Shown here piece after piece: positions 11,901 through 21,811 of a stretch of DNA of 64,000 nt (positions are counted from its first letter, which is position 1; each line of letters opens with the position of its first letter). The notes below the pieces were generated by a model. The model made no database searches. It was not told the DNA's origin and saw only the letters and a list, made by a program, of their open reading frames with translations. The stretch comes from Simmondsia chinensis. Taxonomy: Eukaryota > Streptophyta > Magnoliopsida > Caryophyllales > Simmondsiaceae. The stretch lies in contig JAGTTD010000025.1 in assembly GCA_018398585.1 (NCBI GenBank), forward strand, positions 17,427,578 through 17,491,577, read 5' to 3'. Both the position numbers and the translations under genes were made by a program.

Positions 11901-13552
11901 ATGCCTTGTAACTGGATTGCTTTTCCCTCCTTATAGCAAGAGAAGTGGAAGTTTGTGAAGTCAATGGTTACAGGGCCATAGTGTTGTAACCAATCAACTC
12001 CCAAAACCATGTCACTCCCACGTAGCTCAAGTACTCGTAGGTCATCAGTGAAGGTAGTGCCTTGGACCCTCCATTTGACACCCGTGCATTTTTGATAACT
12101 CATGAGGCTCTCCCCATTGGCAACGGTGACGGTCATAACAAGTGTGGGCACTGTTTCCAGCCTGAGTTCACGGACTACAGCAGCGTCAAGGAAGCTATTG
12201 GTGCCTCCACTATCAATAAGGACGGTAATGGCCCTCTTCTTGATAGAACCCCTCAAACACATTGTGTTATGAGTAATGCGTCCAGAGAGAGCGTTGAGGG
12301 AGATCTCCATCACACCAGTTTCTTCCTCCTGAGCCTCTTCTTCCTCCTGTATTTCCTCCTCTTGCTCTTCTTCCACTTCCTCTTGTCCCTCCATACTTTG
12401 GTGCTGCTTTGACTTACATACGTGTCCAGGAAAATAACGCTCCTGACACTTATAACACTGACCGGGTTTGCGCCCTGGGGCGCTGGAGCCTGAGGAGGAT
12501 GCTGGGCCAGACCGTGCCCCCTGGAACCTTGACACGGACCCTGGGCCTGAGAAAGACACATGCGACCCTGGTCGCACACTAGACTGGGGCTTGACATGGG
12601 ATCCAGGCCTAGCGACACCCGATCCGGTCCCTCTGAAGCCACGGATCTCAACGATAGCCAAATCTTGAAGTTTGGCTTGTTCAAATGCCAAACTTAGTTC
12701 CTGTGGTCGTGCTGCTTTGACTGAGGCTCTGAGTACAGGCTTGAGGCTGCTTATGAAGCTAGAAACGAAGTAATCTTCTGTCAAGGCTGGGTGATAAATC
12801 AGCATCCAACTCTTGAGTTCTTCAAAACGCATGATATAATCCTCAATAGTACTGTTTTGGACGATTTTGCTGAATTCCTCCACTATGTCCTGAATGGACC
12901 GACCAAATCTCTTGCAAAGCTCATCCACAAAGAACTGCCATGTGATCACGGGGTTTTTGAGCTCCAAGGCTTGGTACCAAGCCTCTCCTTGATCGGGTAA
13001 GTGATTGGAGGCAAACTCTACCCATTCTTCAGCTGGCACGTGGTACCAACAGAAATACTTGAGCAATCTCCTGATCCAACCCCTAGGATTTGATCCATCA
13101 AAGCAAGGAGGATCTAATTTGGCAGTATGATGCGAGTTCCAGGTACGGTTGCTTCCATTGTTGCCACTGTTGTCAGCCTCATCACCCACACGTGAAGGAA
13201 CACATTCATTTCTGACCTCGGGAGGTGGAGGTGGAGGGGGAATCAATCCACTTCCTCCAATTGGAACATAAATGCCAGAGCCTCCAGCAGTACCTTGAGT
13301 GGGAGCCGCCGGCATTGCCACCTCAGGTCATTTCTCTTGGCTAATTGTGAACCTCTGCATTGTAGCGTTCAAAGTCTCCATCGTCATCCTAAGATTCTCG
13401 GTAATCTGAGCTTGAGAATCAATGGAAGTTTTTAGTTCTTTGCTTATCTGAACTTGATTTTCAGAAATTCTCTCCAATCTCTTCAATCGCCGCTCAACAG
13501 ATTCAAATCGTTGTTGAACTTGGGAATCAGCGGTTTCCTCTGATGAAGACAT
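8959..13552 (-). pseudogene. Gypsy 1 gag-pol polyprotein, inactivated
   Basis: From the ATG at 13552 (MSSSEETADSQ) the frame is broken by TGA at about 13328, TAA near 11411, TGA near 10676, a frameshift in integrase near 9900, and TGA near 9750. Visible domains are a retrotransposon gag (about 13150-12650), a zinc knuckle CYKCQERYFPGHVC, an aspartic protease (VLIDSGGTNSFLD) and a reverse transcriptase with [15 protein letters not shown] box (here [10 protein letters not shown]). RNase H ([13 protein letters not shown]), an HHCC integrase zinc domain (CDVCQRTKG), the integrase core, a GPYPVI box and a chromodomain-like end (VLIKWKNVAEETWEDW) follow. Most lesions are single-base, so the copy decayed after insertion rather than being deleted. 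Confidence 0.93.
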
Positions 13553-13608
13553 TGTGGCAGTGGATCGAGTGCATCTAGTAATGGCCAGTTTGGTGATCGT
13601 AAGATGGC

Positions 13609-13621
13609 TCTGACACCACCT
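13609..13621 (-). promoter_or_regulatory. Gypsy 1 primer-binding site
   Basis: Read on the minus strand, the LTR end CTCGTGACA is followed by AGGTGGTGTCAGAGCC, a variant of the TGGTATCAGAGC methionine-tRNA site. Confidence 0.65.
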
Positions 13622-14253
13622 TGTCACGAGCCTAGGTCTGTGACTTAAGTTCAAGACCGGATTGATCAATGAACTTAGGGTTTAGAAGTTTTAGACTTAA
13701 GATGAGAAAGAGAAGGTGAAAATTAGATGAGAAGTAGAGATAAGAAAGAGAAGTATTTCATTGATATTTGTTTGGATGATCAATACAAGTATGAGTTCCC
13801 CTATTTATGCTACTTACATCAATTCAAAAAATGAGCGGGAAAGAACTAACTACAATTCAAATAATTGGCGGGAAATAACCGTCCAAGCTAAAGGCGGGAA
13901 GGGGTGGAGCGTGTTGGCTTCAACCGTTTCTAGAGTGTTCTAGATTATTTTATATTCCCATGTGACTAATTAATTGAATTAATACCCAATTATATTTATT
14001 GTTATTGGGCTTTAATCCAACTAAGTATGGGCCAAAAAACAAGAAAAGATAACGGGCCTTGAGAATGTCTGACTATGCTGGTGCGCGTCCTCGGTCGGGC
14101 CCAAGACAATGTCATGACACCCTTGGCAGTGAATTGGAGCGGTCCTGGACAAGCAAGCTGGGCCGGGCCTTGACATTCCCCTGGACGGACCTTGACAAGC
14201 CTCTGGCGCGACCTAGTGCAGACCTGACATTGATCTGGACTGAGCCTGTGACA
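13622..14253 (-). repeat. Gypsy 1 LTR, 5' LTR of the minus-strand element
   Basis: It is 632 bp with termini TGTCACGAG..GTGACA and is followed by the CACAC target duplication. Open frames inside it match those in the other LTR and are not genes. Confidence 0.92.
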
Positions 14254-14783
14254 CACACGGCCCCAAACCTAACCCTAAACCCACCGACACAACCGCCGCC
14301 ACCACCACCGGCGACCTCCCGCTCCTCCCTCACCACTTGGTGGCGCCGGCATCTCTGCCATCGTTCTGGCCCCAGGCTCGCCGTCGCCTGGCATAGCTCC
14401 AGTTGTACCTATTCTCTATTTCGCGCCGCCGCCCATCATACTCTGATCGCCTGCTCGCCGGTCACCACTGTCGACCCCCATGGTTGCTACCTCCTCCTCT
14501 CCTTCTCTCTCCAGTGTCGACACCTTCCCCCTGTCACCTGCACCAACAGCTGCCGCTCGGCCGCCAACGTCCCTCGCCTAGCCTGCGCCTCGACCCCTGC
14601 TGCCGGCCATGCCTATGTCGGCCTCTCTTTCTTCTGGGATCACCCATGGGGTCCCTCCCCTCTCTCTCCTCCTCCCATGCCGAACCGACTTTGTCGTCTG
14701 CTCATATCGGTGCTTCCTCCTCCGGGCATAGTATTGGTCTTCCCTTACCCTCCTTTAATATTTCTAATTACTCATCCCCCCTC

Positions 14784-17700
14784 ATGGCTGGTGCGTCGTC
14801 CCTACCGGCGTTCCCCCCCCCATGTGACTCCCCTTCCTCCCTCCTCTATTACAAGTCTGGTTACTATTAAGCTAGAAACCCCCACCGATTATAACACATG
14901 GCGGGAACAAGTCTCCATGGTTCTCTGTGCCCATCGACTTACGGGCATTGTCGATGGCTCACACCGGTGTCCCCCAGACCAAATTCCATCACCCACGGGC
15001 CAATATATTCCCAACCCTGACGCTATAATATGGTCTTGTATAGATCAAAACATTAGGGCATGTCTGTCTGCCTCTCTCGCTCGCCCGGTCCTAAATGATG
15101 TCATCCACCACCTTACATCTTGAGACATGTGGACCGCCCTAGCCAAACGCTTTTGTGACCACTCCCTTGCTAAGGAGTTCGACCTTCACTCTCAACTTGC
15201 CACCTTACGTAAAGAAAATAAATCCAGGACCACCTACCTCACCGAACTCAAAACCATAGCTGATGACCTGGCCGCCATAGACTCACCTGTCTCTAACCGT
15301 GAGCTCCTCCATTACGCTCTCTTCGGTCCCCCCCCCCCCCCCCCCCCCCCCCGGACTATGCCGCTTTCAAAACTTTCATCCGTCAATCATCTCGTGATCT
15401 CTCTTTTGAACAACTCAAAGACTGCACAGTTAGATGAAGAGGCTTCTCTTGCTCGCATTCACGCTCGCTCCTCTACGGATCAAGGCCATGCACTTTCAGC
15501 CTCTCCTCCTCTCGCGGACTCCTCGGGCTCGAGCCGTGGACGCAACAACAATCGTAATGGGAACTCCGGGGGTCGTGGTGGTCGCACGGTCAACCGTAAC
15601 ATCCTCCTGCTACAGGTATGGTTCTCACCGGTGGTCTCCCTCCGCATCAACAAACTTGGGGTCGCAACTCATGTACGCATTCTTGTCAGCCTTATGATGG
15701 TATACTCGATGCTGGTCCATTGGTCTGTCAGATTTGTCATCAACAAGTCATGCTGCCTCTCTCTGTCCTCACCGCTATGTTAATTCTGATCTCTCCCAAT
15801 CTCTATCGGCCATGCTTGTTAATGATTCTGCTGATCCTACATGGTACCCTGATTTCGGGGCGTCTAACCATATGACTTCCAATGCAGGTATTTTAACTAA
15901 ACACACTGTTTATCATGGTTCAAAATTAATTTAAGTTGGCAATGGTTCCCTGTTACCAGTCACTCGTGTTGTTTTTTCAAAAATTCGCACTAACTCTCGT
16001 GACCTGTGACTTCCCAATGTTATGTTGGTTCCTGGTCTTACATACAACATATTGTCTAATTAAATAGTTGTGTCGCGATAATAACTGTGTTGTGGAGTTT
16101 GACTCTTCTTCCTTTTGTGTCAAGGCCAAGGCTACGGGGACGCCCCTCCTCAAGATACGCAGTGAAGGACCCCTTTATGGGTTTTCTCGACACCCTACTG
16201 GACTCATAGCACGGACCGTCCTAGCTGAACTCTGGCATAGGTGCTTAGGTCATTTAGGAAATTCTATTTTGGATACTTTGCGCACCAGTCCTTTGACTTC
16301 TTCTGTTTCTAGTGCTAGCTCAAGAAAACATTGTCATCCATGTTGCCTAGGAAAGTCGCGTCGTTTACCATTTTTGCGTGTGTTACATACTACTACTTCC
16401 CCCTTGCAATTAATACATTCGGATGTTTGAAAATCCCCTGTTGTGTCTGAATCTGCTTTTCGGTATTATGTCTTATTTGTTGATGATTATATACACTTTA
16501 CCTGGCTTTATCTGATGCAAAGGAAGGACGAAGTGTACTCCATCGTTACTGATTTTAAGGTCCTTGTCGAAAACTAGTTCAATGTCAAAATTAAATGTTT
16601 TCAAAGTAATGGAGGCCGTGAGTTTGACAATAGGTCCATGGCTAACCTTTGTCGCACTCATGGTATTCACTTCTGCCTCTCTTGTCATGATACCCCACAA
16701 TAAAATGGGGTGGCGGAACGAAAGCATCAACATTTAAGTGAAATGGTACTGACCCTACTCTTTCAGGCGCGTCTTCCACCTAAATTTTGGGCTGATACTG
16801 CTTGCAGTGCTTGTTACATTATAAATCGGTTGCCTACCCCAAACTTACAAAATTTTTCTCCCTTTGAAAAACTATTTAAAAAGGCGCCTGATTATAATTT
16901 TTTTGGGTCTTTGGGTGTGCATGTTACCCCAACATCAAATCCTGTACCCCTCATAAATTGGCCCCACGATCTTTCCCCTGCATCTTTATTGGGTATGCAG
17001 GTCGTTACAAAGGGTATCGCTGTTTAGACCCTACTACTAGTAGAGTCTATACTAGTTGTCATGTCCATTTTGTTGAGCATTTGTTTCCTTATCCCGATCT
17101 CGTGTCTAGTTTGCATGCGTCGCCGACCCAGACAATTGTGGACGTTCCTCTACCGAGTCCGGATTTGGCTTACTCCATGCCCACAACTGCCCCTAGTACT
17201 ATTGCATGACTTCCAGGTGTCTCGGCCTCAAGTTCTCTCCTGTCCATGCCACCACGGATCCCCATTGCTCCCTCTTACTCCCCACCTTCAGCCGGGTTGC
17301 CTGGCCTTGACACCGCGGTTCCCATGACCGAGTCGGGTCCCGTCCCCGACTCCGGGGGCGCACATCAGGGTCCTCACCCTGACACCACCTTGACCTCCTT
17401 GGATGGTCACCCCGGGCCTCAGCCTACCCCCACTGCCGCACCCTCCACCTTGAATGTCCACCCCTTACACACCTGCCTCAAGGACAGGATACGCAAGTCC
17501 AAACACATACTGTCTCTTAGCTCTGTGGTTGTCATACAGGAACCAACATGTTTTTCACAGGCCGTTAAGAATCCTCAGTGGTAAGAAGCCATGGCTGAGG
17601 AGTTCAATGCTCTCTTTCAAAACCAAACATGGGACTTAGTTCCTGCGTCCCCTTCTCAAAATATGGTCGGTAGTACTTGGAAGTATAAGGTCAAGTATAA

Positions 17701-19072
17701 ACCTAATGATTCTATTGATCGATTCAAGGCCCGCCTTGTTGCACAAGGTTTCCATCAACGTGAGGGCCTTGACTACTTTGAGACTTTTAGCCCTGTTGTC
17801 AAACCCACCACCATCAGGTTCATTCTTGCTCTTGCTGTAACTCATAGGTGGTCCCATTCGTCAACTTGATGTCAAAAATGCGTTTTTACATGGTTTTCTC
17901 AAAAAAGAGGTATACATGCGTCAGCCTCTGGGGTTCATTCACCCGAAATACCCGACGCATGTATGCCTCCTGCGAAAAGCTCTCTATGGCCTCAGGCCCC
18001 TCGAGCTTGGTTTCATAGGTTTAGTACATTCCTCTATAGTCTTGGGTTCTACTGTAGTAAAACTGATCCCTCCTTATTGATACATCGCTCCCCCAGTTAC
18101 ATCGTTTGCCTGCTTTTGTATGTGTACGATATTATCCTCACTGGCTCTAACTCCTCTCTACTCACATGCCTCGCTGCTTCTCTCTCCACACCATTTTCCA
18201 TGAAAGATCTTGGCCCCCTTCATTACTTCCTTGGAATAGAGGCCAAACTCACCAGATATGGTTTGTTTCTTTCTTAGCGTAAATACACCCTGGATCTTCT
18301 GAGTAAGCATGACTTGCTTGAGGCTAAACCTGTGCAAACTCCCTTACCGGCTCGGGTCCAGCTGTTTGTGTCTGATGGCTCTCCCCTACCCGATCCGACC
18401 GAGTTTTGTAGTGCGGTAGGTGCCCTCCAATACCTCACCATGACCCGTCCAGACATCGCATATGCAGTTAACCGTGTGTCTCAGTTTATGCACTCTCCTA
18501 CTACTTCCCATTGGCAGATGGTTAAACACATCCTACGGTACCTTAAGCTCACGCCCGATCATGGCCTTACCATCGCCCCGGGGTCATGCACCTCTGTCAT
18601 GGCATATGCTGATGCTGACTAAGGTGGTTGTCCTAACACCCGTCGCTCGACCACGGGTTTCGCTTTGTTCCTTGGCCCTAATCTCATCTCATGGCGTGCG
18701 AAGAAGCAGCCTACGGTTGCTAAATCTTCCACTGAGTCCGAATATCGTGCTGTAGCTAAGGTTGTTGCTGAATGTGATTGGATCATATATCTTATGCGTG
18801 ACTTAGGCCTGCGCCACACTGGCCCAATACTTGTCTACTGTGATAATGCCTCCGCTACCTACCTGGCTGCCAATCCTATCTCTAATGATCGCAGCAAGCA
18901 TGTAGATGTTGACTTTCATTATGTTCGTGAGAAGGTTGTTAAGGGCGATATCAAGGTTCGGTACACACCTACTACCAAACAGGTTGCTGACATATTCACC
19001 AAAGGGCTGGCTACTGATCGCTTCCGCTTTCATAAAGCATATCTACACGTAGGTCCCCCTCGCACAGATTGA
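14784..19072 (+). pseudogene. Copia 1 gag-pol polyprotein, heavily mutated
   Basis: Recognisable parts in order are a gag of the UBN2 type (YNTWREQVSMVL; LATLRKENKSRTTYL), a zinc knuckle split between frames near 15730, and a protease remnant WYPDFGASNHMT (Phe where Ser/Thr is expected). Next come the GAG-pre-integrase LWHRCLGHLGNSILD, an integrase core with several stops, a reverse transcriptase in pieces (ARLVAQGFHQREGLDY) whose YVDD box reads YVYD, and RNase H (STESEYRAVAKV; ADIFTKGLATDRF). Frameshifts coincide with C runs at about 14813 and 15328-15352. It cannot encode a working polyprotein. Confidence 0.92.
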
Positions 19073-19077
19073 GGGGG

Positions 19078-19206
19078 TGTTTTAGGATATATTATATTAT
19101 ATTGATTTTATTCTGATAATATTCTATAATTATTCATGTATTCTTTACTATAAATATATGCCTCAACAACCCTATTGGGCATGCTTCACTAATCCATATT
19201 CTCACA
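19078..19206 (+). repeat. Copia 1 3' LTR
   Basis: It is 129 bp, starts TGTTTTAGGATATATTATA after a GAGGGGG polypurine tract and ends CTCACA. GTAAA follows as the target duplication. Confidence 0.9.
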
Positions 19207-20073
19207 GTAAAAAAATTCAATCACCTCATCGTCCACAAGTATAAGTTAAGATAGTAAATACTATGTAGATGGACATGGTCACTCCCGAGATTTTAGGGGC
19301 CAAAACAAATCCAATAAGTGGGTCCTTTTTTGCCAACAAATATGTCCATCCTAGCCTAAGTATAAATGAAAAAATTCTATTTTTAGTGTAATAGTAGCTA
19401 ATATATATGTGTATCACTTATATTGTATATTATATAATTGAAGAAACAACAACTAGTCATACACACATACATGTATTATAATGCATCACTGACAGACAAG
19501 TTGTTGTTTCTCCAATTATAAATAGTAGGTTACATTACTTAATTGTACCCCTTAGGTTTAGTTTATTAACGTTTTAGCACACATATTTTGTAAAATAATT
19601 TTTTAGGTCAAAAAAGATATATGTATTTAATAAAATAGTATAAATACTAGTATCAAAGGCTGCAAAATTTGTTGCAGTTTGTTGATAACTTCACCACTCT
19701 CTCATATTTCCCTCATCCTACACTTGAACTGCCATTTTGTCATATTGCTAATTAATGGAAAAGAGTTGGAAGACGAGCCTATTTACGCCCTTACACACCG
19801 CTATATGGACTACATTATTAAATACATGTAATTTTCTAAAATAAAAAAAGAATGATTGTACAAACTTTATAGACTAAAAAGTTAATATTAAAAATCAAGG
19901 ATAATAATGTGTAATTTACTCCAAATTAATGGACAAATTAAGTAAACTTTGTCTCGAGTTTTGAACGTCAAAACCAAAGGGATCTTAAAGTCCACTTGTT
20001 ATATTTGAGGATAGTAGTAGTCTAGCGTTTTATGTAAGCATATATTATGTATTTACCTTCTCAACCCAACCCT
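19207..20073. repeat. Duplicated host segment A, right piece
   Basis: It matches 25700-26505 along its length with scattered substitutions, ending at CAACCCAACCCT in both copies. It contains an inverted repeat (arms 19435-19458 and about 19494-19518). No gene is supported; the short open frame on the minus strand near 19226-19417 exists in both copies but resembles nothing I recognise. Confidence 0.85.
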
Positions 20074-20088
20074 GCATTTTACTAAAGA

Positions 20089-20196
20089 GGGCACCAATAC
20101 GCCATTACCGGATCTCATTAGAATTCCGAAGTTAAGCATGCTTGAGCGAGAGTAGTACCAGGATGGGTGACCTCCTGGGAAGTCCTCACCCTCAGG
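20089..20196 (+). pseudogene. 5S rRNA-like sequence forming the SINE head
   Basis: It contains CCGAAGTTAAGCATGCTTG, the 5S A-box region, and GGATGGGTGACCTCCTGGGA, the C-box region, both close to plant 5S rRNA. The first ~30 bases are more degenerate. It is a single copy without 5S spacer or terminator, so it is not a functional rRNA gene. The internal Pol III promoter could still drive the SINE. Confidence 0.85.
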
Positions 20197-20334
20197 TTGG
20201 GGGCACTCGGAAACAGCCTCTCTTTAGGTTAACACCCAGAAGGGGGGAGGTTGCCTACATCCGCAACCCGTCCCCCCCCCCCCCCCCCCCCCCCTCCTCC
20301 CCAGAACCCGCGTAGGTGAGAGCCCTTGAGGCAT
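20089..20334 (+). mobile_element. 5S rRNA-headed SINE, copy 1 (3' end truncated)
   Basis: The unit has a 5S-like head (20089-20196), a short linker and a SINE body beginning GGAAACAGCCTCTCTT. The body continues through TTGCCTACATCCGCAACCC to GAGGCATTGGGTATGTT. The body matches the 3' part of Au-type plant SINEs and the copies at 24207, 40023 and 48958. It carries a run of 23 C (20272-20294) and then joins a copia fragment directly, so its own tail and right target duplication are missing. Confidence 0.75.
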
Positions 20335-20790
20335 TGGGTATGTTCCTACTTAGGAAAATCTAGAAAACTTTCATTTGAATATGTATTACATAACTCTACC
20401 ATGGCCCTTCAATTAATACATTCATATGTTTGGCAATCAAATGTATTCTCTCACTCCGGGCATAAATATTATGTTTTATTTATCAATGATTTCTCTAGAT
20501 TTATGTAGCTTTATTCGATGCAGCGCAAATTTGATGTTTATAAAATTTTCACTACATTCAAAAATCTCGTTGAAAACCAATTTAATACAACCATTAAGAT
20601 TCTTCAAAGCGATGGTGGAGGTGAATTTGATCACCGGTATATGAACGCCCTTTGTCGTGATGCCGGAATTCATTTTCGCCTATCTTGTCCTCATACTCCG
20701 GAATAAATGGGGGTGGCAGAACGTAAGTAGCGACATTTATTTGAAATGGTACGGACACATTTAATTCACTCTAAATTACCCTATGATGGA
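20335..20790 (+). pseudogene. Copia integrase fragment
   Basis: In pieces this reads YLGKSRKLSFEYVL, YVLFINDFSRFM, a stop, then FTTFKNLVENQFN and ILQSDGGGEFDHRYM, a stop, and GVAERK. This is the integrase core of a copia element related to copia 1 and 2. Both ends are cut: it starts at the SINE tail and ends at KLPYD, only about 30 bp past the stop codon of the opposing Pi21-like gene. It has no LTRs. Confidence 0.88.
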
Positions 20791-20821
20791 ACTGGCAGAT
20801 GAGTTTTCCTCGCTCAAGCAA

Positions 20822-21675
20822 TCACAGCGACCAGCAGCCGCAGTAGCAGTAGTAGGGGTAGGGTGGCACGAACTTGGGTGGCAGCACACCGTACCAGCCG
20901 TAATAGCCTCCTTTGTAACATGGTCCTCCCGGCCTACCCTCGAAGCATGACCCACAGCACACATCACTTGGTGGTGGCCCAGGTGGCCCAGTTGGTCCGG
21001 GTGGCCCAGTTGGTCCGGGTGGTCCGGGTGGCCCAGTTTTTCCGGTTGGTCCGGGTGGTCCAGTTGGTCCGGGTGGCCCAGGTGGCCCGGGTGGTCCGCG
21101 TGGCCCAGGTGGTCCAGGTGGCCCAGGTGGGGGTGGCGGGGGAGGCACAATTTCAATACATTGGATGCATTTGCCGGCTTTGCGGTAGAGCTTGTCTCTG
21201 ATCTTCTCAGGGCTGCAGCATACCACTGTGATCTTCACTATGTTTTGTTTTTCATCATACTCCTGGTCTCTTATTTCTCTTGCCATTAATCACATTTCAA
21301 AAAAAAAAAAAAAAAAAGGGAAAAAAACAAAAAATCACCTTTATAGACTAATTCAAAGTTGAATTGGAAGAGTTAAAAGGTCAAACTTTGGGGGTTTGGA
21401 TTAGGGAGAACTTACGAGGAAATTTACAGAGGACCTTCTTGATTTTCTTGTAGCACTGACAGCACTGAAGATCAACCTTCAGGATCATTATTGTAACCTT
21501 GTTGCATACAAATGCACAATGTCCATATTAATTCATCTTTTCATATGTATCTACTACAATGGAATAGATAATTCTATTTTGTTTCTGACGAGGAAGGAAT
21601 AACAAGGGTAGAGTTTATGAAGAAGAAGAGGACAAATTAAAATACCTTTTGTTTCTCAGAGCAAGAAGAAGCCAT
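20822..21675 (-). CDS. Pi21-like HMA-domain protein with collagen-like repeat (188 aa, 3 exons)
   Basis: The exons are 21675-21646, 21497-21416 and 21276-20822. All introns are GT-AG and phases agree (the third exon starts at AA, giving FPQIRD, the family's usual sequence here). The protein starts [10 protein letters not shown]. Residues ~11-75 form a heavy-metal-associated fold with [16 protein letters not shown] (MxCxxC-like loop) and [11 protein letters not shown], both typical of proteins related to rice PYRICULARIA ORYZAE RESISTANCE 21. A proline run and 17 uninterrupted Gly-X-Y triplets (51 residues) follow. The tail is Cys/Gly/Tyr-rich, with [18 protein letters not shown] resembling the family C-terminus. 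There is no signal peptide or membrane segment, so it is probably cytosolic. A role in metal binding or defence regulation is inferred from the family. It is the only host gene here without lesions. Confidence 0.9.
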
Positions 21676-21689
21676 GGCAGGAGGATCTC

Positions 21690-21810
21690 AAGGCAGAGAA
21701 TAGCACAGCAACAACACAACTGCACACAAAAATTAGCTAATGAAATGTATTCATAACAAGTTTGGTCATTAATAGAGTGAGGGGGTCCAATGAAAAACGA
21801 ACACGTAGCT
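21690..21810 (-). promoter_or_regulatory. Possible promoter of the Pi21-like gene
   Basis: Upstream of the ATG on the minus strand are CTATTAATGA (weak TATA-like, about 21768-21777), CATTGG (inverted CCAAT, near 21788) and TACGTGT (ACGTG core, about 21801-21806). They are short and common motifs; no transcription start can be fixed by eye. Confidence 0.3.
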
Positions 21811-21811
21811 C

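Larger units (their letters stand above)
8248..14253 (-). mobile_element. Ty3/gypsy chromovirus 1, nested in copia 1
   Basis: The LTRs at 8248-8929 and 13622-14253 have short inverted termini TGTCAC..GTGACA. A perfect 5-bp duplication CACAC flanks the element (8243-8247 and 14254-14258) inside the copia leader. The minus-strand coding region runs gag, protease, RT, RNase H, integrase and a C-terminal chromodomain-like segment. It therefore inserted after copia 1. The integrase tail and CX2C zinc knuckle suggest a Reina-like chromovirus; lineage was judged by eye. Confidence 0.94.
7986..19206 (+). mobile_element. Ty1/copia retrotransposon 1, degenerate, with nested gypsy 1
   Basis: Both LTRs are present (7986-8156 and 19078-19206) and end in the same ~60-bp sequence finishing TATTCTCACA. 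A primer-binding site follows the 5' LTR and a GAGGGGG polypurine tract precedes the 3' LTR. The target duplication is GTAAG on the left and GTAAA on the right (19207-19211). The uninterrupted paralogue at 25690-25715 confirms the insertion point. The internal gag-pol is heavily mutated, and a complete chromovirus is nested in the leader at 8248-14253. Confidence 0.92.

Noticed and set aside
12310..12684. Overlapping protein inside gypsy 1 gag
   Set aside because: It is a frame shadow of the gag zinc-knuckle and acidic region.
20089..20196. A functional 5S rRNA gene
   Set aside because: The 5' part is degenerate, there is no T-rich terminator or tandem spacer, and it continues into a SINE body.
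20863..21201. Val-rich protein opposite the Pi21-like gene
   Set aside because: It is an antisense shadow of the Gly-Pro-Pro repeat.
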